Assembly: GCF_009795715.1 (NCBI RefSeq)
Contig: NZ_WTCR01000007.1
Location: 1 to 64,000, forward strand
Reading direction: 5' to 3'
DNA from: Labilibaculum euxinicum
Lineage (GTDB): Bacteria > Bacteroidota > Bacteroidia > Bacteroidales > Marinifilaceae
DNA: 64,000 bases
The translations under genes were made by a program, and so were the position numbers. The notes under the pieces are model-generated. The model did not search any database. It was not told the origin of the DNA and saw nothing but the letters and a program-made list of their open reading frames with translations. Each line of letters opens with the position of its first letter. Positions within the stretch are counted from its first letter, which is position 1. This document shows positions 26,620 to 34,657 of the stretch, piece after piece.

Positions 26620-28107
26620 ATGGCAAAATATATTTTATTAAGCTTCATTTTTACGATCACTTTCATTGTAAAGCCCCAGGCACAGGTTGCTAAAAATTCA
26701 GACCTATACAAAATCATCCTCTCAAAGGACAGTTTACTTTTTAATGCAGGCTTCAACACTTGCGACATTTCACAGTTTGAAAACCTGCTAAGTGAAAAGT
26801 TTGAATTCTTCCACGATAAAGACGGGATTTCAGATAAAAAGAAATTTCTCAATGATTTACAAAATGGATTGTGTGGAAATCCATCCAACTATCAGGCAAG
26901 AAGAGAACTCTTGCCCAAAAGCACTGAAATTTATGCTCTTTACAACAAAGGAAATCTTTATGGCGCAATTCAAGAGGGAGTGCATCAGTTCTTTGAAAAG
27001 CAACTAAATAAACCTGAGCAATTTGGGAGTTCGGCCAAGTTTACTCACGTTTGGCTTATAGAAAATGGCGAATGGAAACTCACAAAATCGTTGAGTTACG
27101 AACATCAAGTTAAACATCTTTCTTCTTCAAAATCAATTTTTGATAATGACGAAGAAATAGAAAAATGCTTAGCAGAAAACAAAGTTCCTACCCTGGGGAT
27201 TGGCGTAATTAAAAACGGAAAACTTCAACAGGTAAGAGTGTTTGGAGAACTCAAAAAAGGAACAACTGCACCATACAATACTATATTTAATGTGGCATCA
27301 CTGACCAAACCTATAACTGCAATGGTTACTTTAAAATTAGTGAGTTTAGGCAAGTGGAATTTAGATGAACCGATTCATATATACTGGACAGACCCAGATG
27401 TTTCAAAAGACCCAAATAGCAAATTACTTACTACCAGACATATTTTAAGCCACCAAACAGGTTTTACCAATTGGCGTGGAAATAACAAGGACGGGAAATT
27501 ACATTTTGAATTTACACCTGGAGCGAAATACCAATATTCAGGAGAAGGTTTTGAATATTTGAGAAAAGCCTTAGAAGCAAAATTCCATAAATCACTTAAC
27601 CAATTAGCAAGCGAATTAATTTTTACCCCTTTACAAATGACCGACACCAAATATTTTTGGGACAATAAAACAGACAGTTTAAGATATGCAACAGGTTATA
27701 ACAATAAAGGAATTGCTTATGAAACAGAAAAAAATAAAACTGCAAATGGTGCAGACAATTTATTGACAACCATTGAAGATTATGGAAAGTTTTTGACCAG
27801 TGTAATGAATCGCGAAGGATTGACCCAAAAAGTTTTTGACGATATGACTGCAAATCAAGTCGAAACCAAAAACGGTAAGCATTTTGGTTTGGGTTTTGAA
27901 ATTTATGATTTAGGAAATGGAGAATATGCTTTGTCTCACGGAGGTGCTGATAAAGGTGTTCAAACTATTGTGTTTATCTTTCCTAAAACAAAACAAGGTC
28001 TTTTAATTTTTACGAATGTGGATGATGGTTATAAAATTTATGAAAAACTCTTAACTCATTATTTAGGTAAAAACGGACAAAAAATAATTGATATCGAAAC
28101 AAAATAA
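26620..28107 (+). CDS. Exported NTF2-like / beta-lactamase-family serine hydrolase
   Basis: A 495-residue protein with signal peptide (about 1-21), an N-terminal SnoaL/DUF4440-like (NTF2-fold) domain (about 25-160) and a class C beta-lactamase / penicillin-binding-type serine hydrolase domain (about 175-490). The catalytic SxxK is SLTK at S227-K230, and the second motif is YSG at 306-308 where many members have YxN. A late SHGG stands at the position of the KTG triad. The family hydrolyses peptides or esters; the natural substrate is unknown. The next gene is a paralog of the N-terminal domain alone, and a remnant of this gene's C-terminal region follows that. Confidence 0.85.
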   Translation: MAKYILLSFIFTITFIVKPQAQVAKNSDLYKIILSKDSLLFNAGFNTCDISQFENLLSEKFEFFHDKDGISDKKKFLNDLQNGLCGNPSNYQARRELLPKSTEIYALYNKGNLYGAIQEGVHQFFEKQLNKPEQFGSSAKFTHVWLIENGEWKLTKSLSYEHQVKHLSSSKSIFDNDEEIEKCLAENKVPTLGIGVIKNGKLQQVRVFGELKKGTTAPYNTIFNVASLTKPITAMVTLKLVSLGKWNLDEPIHIYWTDPDVSKDPNSKLLTTRHILSHQTGFTNWRGNNKDGKLHFEFTPGAKYQYSGEGFEYLRKALEAKFHKSLNQLASELIFTPLQMTDTKYFWDNKTDSLRYATGYNNKGIAYETEKNKTANGADNLLTTIEDYGKFLTSVMNREGLTQKVFDDMTANQVETKNGKHFGLGFEIYDLGNGEYALSHGGADKGVQTIVFIFPKTKQGLLIFTNVDDGYKIYEKLLTHYLGKNGQKIIDIETK

Positions 28108-28130
28108 AATTATAACAAACATAAAAAATA

Positions 28131-28631
28131 ATGAAATACTTTAAGACTATAGTTATACCGCTGTTAACACTTATCACTCTATTGGCAAGTTGTAGTACAA
28201 CAAAAAACACAATGTATCGTTTGACAAAAAATTATAAGCCAGACAACCAACAACTATACGACACTATAGTTAAATTAGACAGTATATTTTTTGAGGCTTA
28301 TAATACCTGCAATTTGAATCTTGACAAGTATGGTACTTTCTTTTCAGAAAATATTGAATTTTATCACGACCAAGGAGGAGTAATGACATCAAAACAGGAC
28401 ATAATTTCTGCAACTCAAAAAAATATTTGTGGAAAAGTAACAAGAGAACTAGTTAAAGGAAGCATAGAAGTTTATCCTATTAAAGACTTTGGAGCAATTG
28501 AAATAGGTTTGCAAAAATTTCATAATAATCAAGAACCAATTGGGACACCTTCAAAAGTTGGACGATTTTTAATTGTGTGGGAAAACAAAAATAATGAATG
28601 GAAAATAAAGCGGGTTGTAAGCTTGCATTAG
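28131..28631 (+). CDS. NTF2-like (DUF4440) lipoprotein
   Basis: A 166-residue lipoprotein with lipobox LASC (Cys at about residue 21) and an NTF2-like domain. Its residues 37-166 align with residues 28-160 of the preceding hydrolase, for example FNTCD / YNTCN, EFFHDKDG / EFYHDQGG and the ENGEWKLTKSLS / NNEWKIKRVVS end. It thus looks like a duplicate of that gene which has lost the catalytic domain (see the remnant at 28637-28690). The function is unknown; as a whole the gene is intact and could be expressed. Confidence 0.8.
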   Translation: MKYFKTIVIPLLTLITLLASCSTTKNTMYRLTKNYKPDNQQLYDTIVKLDSIFFEAYNTCNLNLDKYGTFFSENIEFYHDQGGVMTSKQDIISATQKNICGKVTRELVKGSIEVYPIKDFGAIEIGLQKFHNNQEPIGTPSKVGRFLIVWENKNNEWKIKRVVSLH

Positions 28632-28636
28632 GTTTG

Positions 28637-28690
28637 AAAATGGAGAATATGCTTTATCTCACGGAGGTGCTGACAAAGGTTGTCAAACAA
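28637..28690 (+). pseudogene. Remnant of the serine hydrolase C-terminal region
   Basis: This stretch just beyond the lipoprotein stop reads GEYALSHGGADKGCQT in one frame and is nearly identical in DNA to about 27917-27970 in the intact hydrolase gene. It is out of frame with the lipoprotein. It is best explained as what is left after an internal deletion in a tandem copy of the hydrolase gene. Confidence 0.8.
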
Positions 28691-28757
28691 AACAGCACCC
28701 CGACATTCAAAAATTTGTTGGCTCCTATAAATGAAGAGGACGATAAGGACAGAATTA

Positions 28758-28880
28758 TTAATTTTCACGCAACGCAACTCTCGAAGCTCTATTCACCAAT
28801 GCAAACAATTGATTAACCTGATCTTTCTTACCCGAAACTTTGTATCCTTTCACCCTTACAAATTTGCTGAGCATGCTGTT
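28758..28880 (-). pseudogene. Truncated RNase HI 3' end
   Basis: Read on the minus strand the segment encodes a C-terminus ending NRASRVALREN and stop, preceded by VRVKGYKVSG. The intact RNase HI gene at 31115-31591 ends DRASRVALREN with VKVKGHKVSN. The N-terminal two thirds, including the catalytic residues, are absent and similarity fades above about 28880. DNA identity is only moderate, so this is not a very recent copy. Confidence 0.8.
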
Positions 28881-29077
28881 ACCCCTTCTCTCCTTTCGGG
28901 ATTGCAACAAAAAAATAAGCTCCTTCCTCAGCACAACGGCTTACTCATTCTTTTCTGAGAGTAAACATTACTGCAGGTATTTTTTGCTAATCTGTTTGCT
29001 TTTCATAACTTCGGAATCGCTTTTAATTTGCCCTTGCAGTGAATCAATATCTCCCCTAAAAAATTACTTTTAGCAAA

Positions 29078-29893
29078 ATGAAAACCTTTCCAAAAGAAAA
29101 AATTTTAAAGAACGAAAATCTATTGTTCGCTAAATGGAAAACGAATACTATTTCAACAAAACAATCAATTTTAATGCAGGAAAATGCATTCGTTTTTATT
29201 CTGAAAGGCAAAAAGCTTATCATCCAAGACAACAATACGATCGAAGTCGATCAGCATCAATTATTGTTATTGAAAAAAGGCATTCATGAAATGACCGAAT
29301 ACATTCCTAAAAACGGAGAATTCGAGGCATTGGTCATTTATTTTAAGAACACTTTTATTAAATATCCCAAGGATAGTTCGCTGGGGAAACATCCACAAAT
29401 GCCCTTTGTGATCCTCAACAGGGATAAAATGATTGATGACTACATATTGCATTATCTTTCCTACATCAATGCAAATGAAAACAACCCTGCTTTAATGGAG
29501 CTAAAAATAAACGAATTGGTTATTTTACTTACCGAAAGATCAGTACAGGCAAAAGTTTTTTTCAACTCGCTATCGGACAATTACAATGATCTGAAACTAT
29601 TAATGGAAAAAACCTTCAAAGAAAACCATACGGTAGAGCAATTAGCAAGATTATCAAATAGAAGTGTTTCCAAATTCAAACGGGATTTCATGCTCTTATT
29701 CAAAAACACGCCCGCCAAATGGATACTTCAAAAAAAACTGGATTGTGCCCGATTTCAACTTGTCAATTCAGACAAATACATATCAGATATTGCTTTTAAC
29801 TGTGGCTTCGAAAGTGTTTCTCACTTCAACAAAGCTTTTAAGAAAAACTATAACATCACCCCTGCAGCCTTCAGAAAATTCAATATGGACTAA
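29078..29893 (+). CDS. AraC family transcriptional regulator
   Basis: A 271-residue regulator. The C-terminal 90 residues (about 180-271) hold the double helix-turn-helix of the AraC family: the first around HTVEQLARLSNRSVSKFKRDF, the second around ISDIAFNCGFESVSHFNKAFKK, with the usual ITPAAFRK end. The N-terminal part (about 1-150) is a cupin-like or ligand-sensing domain with no obvious identity. It is 90 bp upstream of, and on the same strand as, the alpha/beta hydrolase gene, which it may control; the ligand is unknown. Confidence 0.88.
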   Translation: MKTFPKEKILKNENLLFAKWKTNTISTKQSILMQENAFVFILKGKKLIIQDNNTIEVDQHQLLLLKKGIHEMTEYIPKNGEFEALVIYFKNTFIKYPKDSSLGKHPQMPFVILNRDKMIDDYILHYLSYINANENNPALMELKINELVILLTERSVQAKVFFNSLSDNYNDLKLLMEKTFKENHTVEQLARLSNRSVSKFKRDFMLLFKNTPAKWILQKKLDCARFQLVNSDKYISDIAFNCGFESVSHFNKAFKKNYNITPAAFRKFNMD

Positions 29894-29983
29894 ATGGACA
29901 ATCAATAGAACTTATTGAACAATCCGGCTTTACACCTGAATACTACATTTGTCCTTTTAATTTAAAACGATGAAAGGAGAAAT

Positions 29984-30880
29984 ATGAAAAATTACAGTCT
30001 AACGAAAGTAAATTATTTAAGTGATGGTTTAAAAATCTGTGCATTGCAATACATTCCTCACAAAAACAGCAAATGTCCGGCTATTGTTATGGCGCATGGA
30101 TTTGGCCTTCCCAAAGAAGCTTATATAAACAAGTTTGCCGAATTATTTGCAGAAAACGGCTTTGCTGTGATTCTGTTCGATTACAGAAATCTTGGCGAAA
30201 GCGAAGGTACACCAAGAGGAGAAATCAATCCCTTTATGCAAATAGATGATTACAAAAACAGCATTAGCTATGCTGCTTCATTAGAAAAAGTGGATGCCAA
30301 TAGAATCGGAATATGGGGAACAAGTTATTCTGGTGGCCATGTTATTGTTACAGCAGCAACCGACAGGAGAGTTAAATGTGTCGTATCTCAAGTTCCTACC
30401 ATTAGCGGATCTCAAAGCAGCTCGAGAAGAATGCCTGCCCAAAAAGATGACGGGTATTGGAAACTAGTAAGTAAAGACCGAATAAACCGCCTCAAAGGAA
30501 AAGACCCGATGATGAAAAAATTGGTTGGCGAAGCTAATCTTAACCCACTATATCCCATGGAAGAAGCCAGGGAATACTATACAAAAGCACAAGCATTATC
30601 AACATCAGCCAGTAATGAGGTTACCTTCCGAAGCACCGAATACGCCAGAATGTATGAACCAGGCGTTTATGCAAGCCTGGTAAGCCCTACTCCTATTTTA
30701 TTTGTAGTCGCTTTAAAAGACATTGTTACCCCCACAGACCTTTGCCTAAAAAGCTATCAGGAAAGTCTGCATCCCAAAGAGCTAATCACCCTACCAGGCG
30801 GACATTTCACACCTTATATTGAACAGTTCGATATCGCGGCAAAAGCAGCATTAAATTGGTTCTTGAATCATTTGTATTAA
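29984..30880 (+). CDS. Alpha/beta hydrolase (S15 / DUF-type)
   Basis: A 298-residue cytoplasmic hydrolase. HGFG near residues 38-41 supplies the oxyanion-hole region, the nucleophile elbow is GTSYSG with Ser114, and the final PGGHF (about 272-276) carries the likely catalytic His; the acid is probably the Asp in the LKDIVTPTD segment. This combination resembles the X-Pro dipeptidyl-peptidase/esterase group. The start has a clear AAAGGAG ribosome site. Substrate is unknown. It follows the AraC gene and ends in a terminator. Confidence 0.85.
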   Translation: MKNYSLTKVNYLSDGLKICALQYIPHKNSKCPAIVMAHGFGLPKEAYINKFAELFAENGFAVILFDYRNLGESEGTPRGEINPFMQIDDYKNSISYAASLEKVDANRIGIWGTSYSGGHVIVTAATDRRVKCVVSQVPTISGSQSSSRRMPAQKDDGYWKLVSKDRINRLKGKDPMMKKLVGEANLNPLYPMEEAREYYTKAQALSTSASNEVTFRSTEYARMYEPGVYASLVSPTPILFVVALKDIVTPTDLCLKSYQESLHPKELITLPGGHFTPYIEQFDIAAKAALNWFLNHLY

Positions 30881-30894
30881 AACAACACAAGACA

Positions 30895-30934
30895 AAAATG
30901 CCAGCGAATTCGAAAGAAGAACTGGCATTTTTTT
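30895..30934 (+). terminator. Intrinsic terminator after the alpha/beta hydrolase
   Basis: A ten-base stem AAAATGCCAG / CTGGCATTTT with a 17-base loop, followed by a T run. Confidence 0.8.
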
Positions 30935-31114
30935 ATACGAGCTTAATTATTGCTGTCTGTTCCAATGCATCATGAAAAATACAATTGCAGCAGCTATTTT
31001 ACAGGTGATATACACAATTTCTGGCTATCACCAAAAAAACTGAGCATTCGCCCGCCAATAAGTACAGCTGTCTCAAATAAAAACACAGTCGATTTAATTA
31101 GTAATTGCTAATTA

Positions 31115-31591
31115 TTAATTCTCACGCAATGCAACTCTCGAAGCTCTATCTACCAAAGTAAATAACTTGTCGATATCATTTTTACAGTTGGAGACTTTGT
31201 GTCCTTTCACCTTCACAAATTCACATTTTAAAGTATCGGTCAGTCTGTAAAATTCCTGATACAATTTGTGGTTGGCGATCAATTTTCCATTTTTGGAACA
31301 ATAGCCGTTTTTTTCAAAACGCTCTCTCCTCGCAGGCAAACCAATAATATTCTGAGAATCGGTGTATACAATTACATGGCAATTGTCCGAATCAATTTCA
31401 TTCAGAGCCAACAGTAAAACCTGCAGCTCCAGTTTTGTAGAAGAAGTATTTTCGAAACGATTCAGTTTTACCAGAGTTTTAGCTTCATCCAGTGAGACAT
31501 TCAAATCCTGTAAAAGAAGAACAGCTCCAAAACCAATTTTAGATTGCGGATTTACACTTCCATCGGTAAATAAAAACAGCTGATTACTCAT
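31115..31591 (-). CDS. Ribonuclease HI family protein
   Basis: A 158-residue RNase H fold enzyme that cleaves the RNA strand of RNA-DNA hybrids. The catalytic acids are visible: Asp in FTDGSVNPQ (about residue 10), Glu in STKLELQVLL, Asp in VIVYTDSQNI, and a late Asp near NDIDKLF. It is more divergent than classical RnhA, so no gene symbol is given. Its start overlaps the truA stop by eight bases, so the two are translationally coupled with truA first. A decayed second copy of its end lies at 28758-28880. Confidence 0.85.
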   Translation of the reverse strand: MSNQLFLFTDGSVNPQSKIGFGAVLLLQDLNVSLDEAKTLVKLNRFENTSSTKLELQVLLLALNEIDSDNCHVIVYTDSQNIIGLPARRERFEKNGYCSKNGKLIANHKLYQEFYRLTDTLKCEFVKVKGHKVSNCKNDIDKLFTLVDRASRVALREN

Positions 31592-32387
31592 CTTCTATTC
31601 TTAAACCATCCGGATACTCAATTTTGGCGAGAAACAAGCCATGACCAGGCACCGAAGAACCTGCATTCGATCGGTTCTTGCTTTCAATCACCTCACGAAA
31701 ACCAGCCAAATCCATTTTTCCCCGTCCAACTTCAATCAAAGTCCCAACAATGGCACGAACCATATTACGAAGAAAGCGGTCGGCCTTAATCGTAAATACC
31801 AATTCATCATCAGTTTCAGTCCATTCTGCTTTCGATATCCTGCAGTTATTGGTTTTCACATCGGTATGCAATTTACTAAAGCTTGTAAAATCGATGTATT
31901 CGAACAAAATTTTAGCCGCCTCGTTCATTTTCGAAACATTCAGCTCATGCTGATTTTTCCAGTGCGACTCCATTCGAAATGGATTTTTATGCTTGGTAAT
32001 TTTATAATGATAAGTTCTGGAAATGGCATCGAAACGGGTATGTGCATCAGCTTTCACCCGAAACACTTCACGAATGGCAATATCATGAGGCAAAAAGCGA
32101 TTCAGCTTAAAAGTCAGTTTTCCGCAATCGAACCGACAGTTTTCATCCACCTCGAAATGAGCCATAAAATCGCTGGCATGCACACCTGTATCCGTTCTTC
32201 CACAGCCAACCACATTTATTGGCTGATTTAAAATAGTAGACAAGGCCTTATTTAACTCCTCCTGAACAGAACTTGCATTTGGCTGAATCTGCCAACCATG
32301 ATAGTTTGTTCCTTTATAACTTAGGCGAATAAAATATCGTTTCTTCAATTCAAATAGTATTTTCTGATTCACCCCAAAAGTAAGCAT
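31584..32387 (-). CDS. truA: tRNA pseudouridine synthase A
   Basis: TruA isomerises uridines 38-40 of tRNA anticodon stems to pseudouridine. The catalytic aspartate is in GCGRTDTGVHASDF, with SYKGTNYHGWQIQ before it and RFLRNMVRAIVGTL near the C-terminus, all family signatures. Length about 267 residues is normal. The start is set at the ATG at 32387; the codon three residues upstream is TTG. The gene is co-transcribed with the RNase HI gene. Confidence 0.94.
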   Translation of the reverse strand: MLTFGVNQKILFELKKRYFIRLSYKGTNYHGWQIQPNASSVQEELNKALSTILNQPINVVGCGRTDTGVHASDFMAHFEVDENCRFDCGKLTFKLNRFLPHDIAIREVFRVKADAHTRFDAISRTYHYKITKHKNPFRMESHWKNQHELNVSKMNEAAKILFEYIDFTSFSKLHTDVKTNNCRISKAEWTETDDELVFTIKADRFLRNMVRAIVGTLIEVGRGKMDLAGFREVIESKNRSNAGSSVPGHGLFLAKIEYPDGLRIEDE

Positions 32388-32405
32388 TTTTACCAAGTCC
32401 GAAAA

Positions 32406-32547
32406 TGAAAGAACAAAGGAACGGAATAATGAACAATTGGATTCCTTGTCCCTTGGAGCTTGCTACTTGTTACTTGTTACTTGTCACTTGTCACTTGTTA
32501 CTTGTCACTTGTCACTTGATACTTGTTCCTTGAAACTTGTTCCTTGC
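32406..32547. repeat. Heptamer repeat array without a gene
   Basis: A short purine-rich arm (about 32406-32438, AAAGAACAAAGGAAC-like) is directly followed by a pyrimidine-rich arm (32442-32547) with heptamers TTGTTAC and TTGTCAC at 32463-32520. It copies both arms of the element at 1500-2175 but has no gene between them. Confidence 0.75.
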
Positions 32548-32602
32548 TAAAACCATTAACAATTTTTAACGGGCATGCATTTTCATAAAACGCTCAAAGG
32601 TT

Positions 32603-32610
32603 TATCTTTG
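32603..32610 (+). promoter_or_regulatory. -7 promoter box of the Bat operon
   Basis: TATCTTTG, a perfect TAnnTTTG match, lies 66 bp upstream of the moxR start and downstream of the repeat array. Confidence 0.5.
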
Positions 32611-32675
32611 TAAAGGTTTTCTGAAAAATCAGATTCTTTTTATGTAAATTTTTCAAGTAATTAAATATATTTCTA

Positions 32676-33671
32676 ATGATCCAAACAGTTGATATCAAAG
32701 AACTAAATGAACGTATCCAAAGAGAAAGTTCCTTTGTGGATATGATTTCTATGGAAATGAACAAAGTTATTGTTGGTCAAAAGCACCTTGTTGAAAGCTT
32801 ATTGATAGGATTACTTTCGAATGGTCATATATTACTGGAAGGGGTTCCCGGACTGGCAAAAACACTTGCAATCAGCACACTTGCAACTACCATAGAAGCT
32901 GAATTTAGTCGTATTCAGTTTACTCCTGACCTGTTACCTGCCGATTTGTTGGGTACCATGATTTACAGTCAGAAAAAAGAAGAATTTGTAGTAAAAAAAG
33001 GACCTCTTTTCGCCAACTTTATTCTTGCTGATGAGATTAACCGTGCTCCGGCAAAAGTACAGGCTGCTTTATTGGAAGCCATGCAGGAGCGGCAAATCAC
33101 CATTGGTGACACCACCTATAAATTAAAAGAACCGTTTTTGGTTATGGCCACTCAAAATCCGATTGAGCAGGAAGGAACTTATCCTCTGCCGGAAGCACAG
33201 GTTGACCGTTTTATGCTGAAAGTGGTGATCAATTACCCTAAAAAAGATGAAGAGCAGCTAATTATGCGTCAGAATCTTTTGAAGGTATTTCCAAAAGCAG
33301 CCCAAATCTTAAAACCGGAAGACATCAACAAGGCGCGTGACGTAGTGAAAGATGTTTATATGGATGAAAAGATTGAAAAATACATTGTAGACATCATTTT
33401 TGCAACCCGTTTCCCTGCCGATTACGGATTGGAGCAATTCAAGGATATGATCGCATTTGGCGGATCGCCCCGTGCCAGTATCAGTTTGGCATCAGCAGCT
33501 AAAGCTTATGCTTTTATTAAACGAAGAGGTTACGTAATTCCTGAAGATATCCGTGCAGTTTGTCATGATGTACTGCGTCACAGAATTGGATTGACTTACG
33601 AAGCTGAGGCAAATAATATTACTAGTGAGAATATTATTAGTGAAATACTGAATACCGTTGAAGTACCGTAA
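32676..33671 (+). CDS. MoxR family AAA+ ATPase
   Basis: A 331-residue AAA+ ATPase, thought to act as a chaperone for metal-cofactor or von Willebrand A-domain proteins. Walker A is GVPGLAKT (56-63), Walker B is ILADEINRAP (about 111-120), and the sensor ATQNPIEQEGTYPLPEAQ block is typical of MoxR. It is the first gene of the operon with the DUF58 and Bat proteins, its usual partners. A near-perfect hairpin lies directly after its stop. Confidence 0.95.
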   Translation: MIQTVDIKELNERIQRESSFVDMISMEMNKVIVGQKHLVESLLIGLLSNGHILLEGVPGLAKTLAISTLATTIEAEFSRIQFTPDLLPADLLGTMIYSQKKEEFVVKKGPLFANFILADEINRAPAKVQAALLEAMQERQITIGDTTYKLKEPFLVMATQNPIEQEGTYPLPEAQVDRFMLKVVINYPKKDEEQLIMRQNLLKVFPKAAQILKPEDINKARDVVKDVYMDEKIEKYIVDIIFATRFPADYGLEQFKDMIAFGGSPRASISLASAAKAYAFIKRRGYVIPEDIRAVCHDVLRHRIGLTYEAEANNITSENIISEILNTVEVP

Positions 33672-33680
33672 CAATTATGA

Positions 33681-33724
33681 ATTATGAATTACAAATTAGG
33701 TTCTCAATTTGTAATTCATAATTA
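33681..33724. repeat. Perfect 18-bp inverted repeat between moxR and DUF58 gene
   Basis: The arms at 33681-33698 and 33707-33724 are perfect reverse complements with the eight-base loop AGGTTCTC. There is no T run after it. The following 33725-33765 holds further AATTCGTAATT-type repeats. It lies inside an operon, so it may moderate read-through or mRNA stability. Confidence 0.8.
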
Positions 33725-33769
33725 CCACGATTTAATTATTAATTCGTAATTATCAATTCGTAATTAGCT

Positions 33770-34639
33770 ATGGAAACTAGTGAATTATTAAAACGCGTTA
33801 GGCAAATAGAGATCAAAACCAGAGGTCTTTCCCGAAATATTTTTGCCGGCGAGTATCATTCTGCGTTCAAAGGACGAGGTATGACCTTCAGTGAAGTTCG
33901 GGAATACCAATATGGTGATGACATCAGAAATATTGACTGGAATGTAACCGCCCGCTACAATCAACCTTACGTAAAACTTTTCGAAGAAGAGCGTGAACTG
34001 ACCGTAATGCTGATGATTGATGTGAGTGGTTCCCGTGAATTTGGAACCATCTCCAAACTAAAGAAAAATCAGATTACAGAAATTGCCGCTGTGCTTGCCT
34101 TTTCGGCCATTCAAAACAACGATAAAATTGGGATGATCTTCTTTTCAGATAAAATTGAAAAGTTTATTCCGCCTAAAAAAGGTAAATCTCATATACTAAG
34201 AATCATTCGTGAACTAATCGATTTTAAACCGGAACATCGGAATACTGATATTGGCAATGCTTTACGTTACCTTACACAGGTTATTAAAAAACGCTGTACC
34301 ACTTTCGTGATATCAGATTTTATTGATGAAGATTTTGAAAATGCATTAACGATTGCCAATAAAAAACATGATCTTGTAGCTCTTAAAATATTCGATAAAC
34401 GCGAACAGGAAATCCCCTCAATTGGATTGATTAAAATTAAGGATGCGGAAACAGGCGAATACAGTTGGATAGACACTTCGAATAAAAAGGTAAGAGAAAA
34501 CTACGCAAAATGGTGGCATGAGAAAGACAATCTGCTTACCGAAACATTTAAAAAATCTGGTGTTGATGTAGCAAATATTCGAACCGATCAGGATTATGTG
34601 AGATCGTTAATTGCCTTATTTAAACGAAGAGGACAATAA
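33770..34639 (+). CDS. DUF58 domain protein
   Basis: A 289-residue cytoplasmic protein with the DUF58 signature RNIDWNVTARYNQPYVKLFEEERE (about 62-85; only part quoted by role) followed by a degenerate von Willebrand A-like domain with MLMIDVSGSREFG. DUF58 proteins act with MoxR ATPases. Here it is the second gene of the operon, preceding the membrane Bat proteins. The MIDAS-like DVSGS is retained, suggesting metal binding. Confidence 0.9.
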   Translation: METSELLKRVRQIEIKTRGLSRNIFAGEYHSAFKGRGMTFSEVREYQYGDDIRNIDWNVTARYNQPYVKLFEEERELTVMLMIDVSGSREFGTISKLKKNQITEIAAVLAFSAIQNNDKIGMIFFSDKIEKFIPPKKGKSHILRIIRELIDFKPEHRNTDIGNALRYLTQVIKKRCTTFVISDFIDEDFENALTIANKKHDLVALKIFDKREQEIPSIGLIKIKDAETGEYSWIDTSNKKVRENYAKWWHEKDNLLTETFKKSGVDVANIRTDQDYVRSLIALFKRRGQ

Positions 34640-34657
34640 TTTTAGAAGCAGACGACT

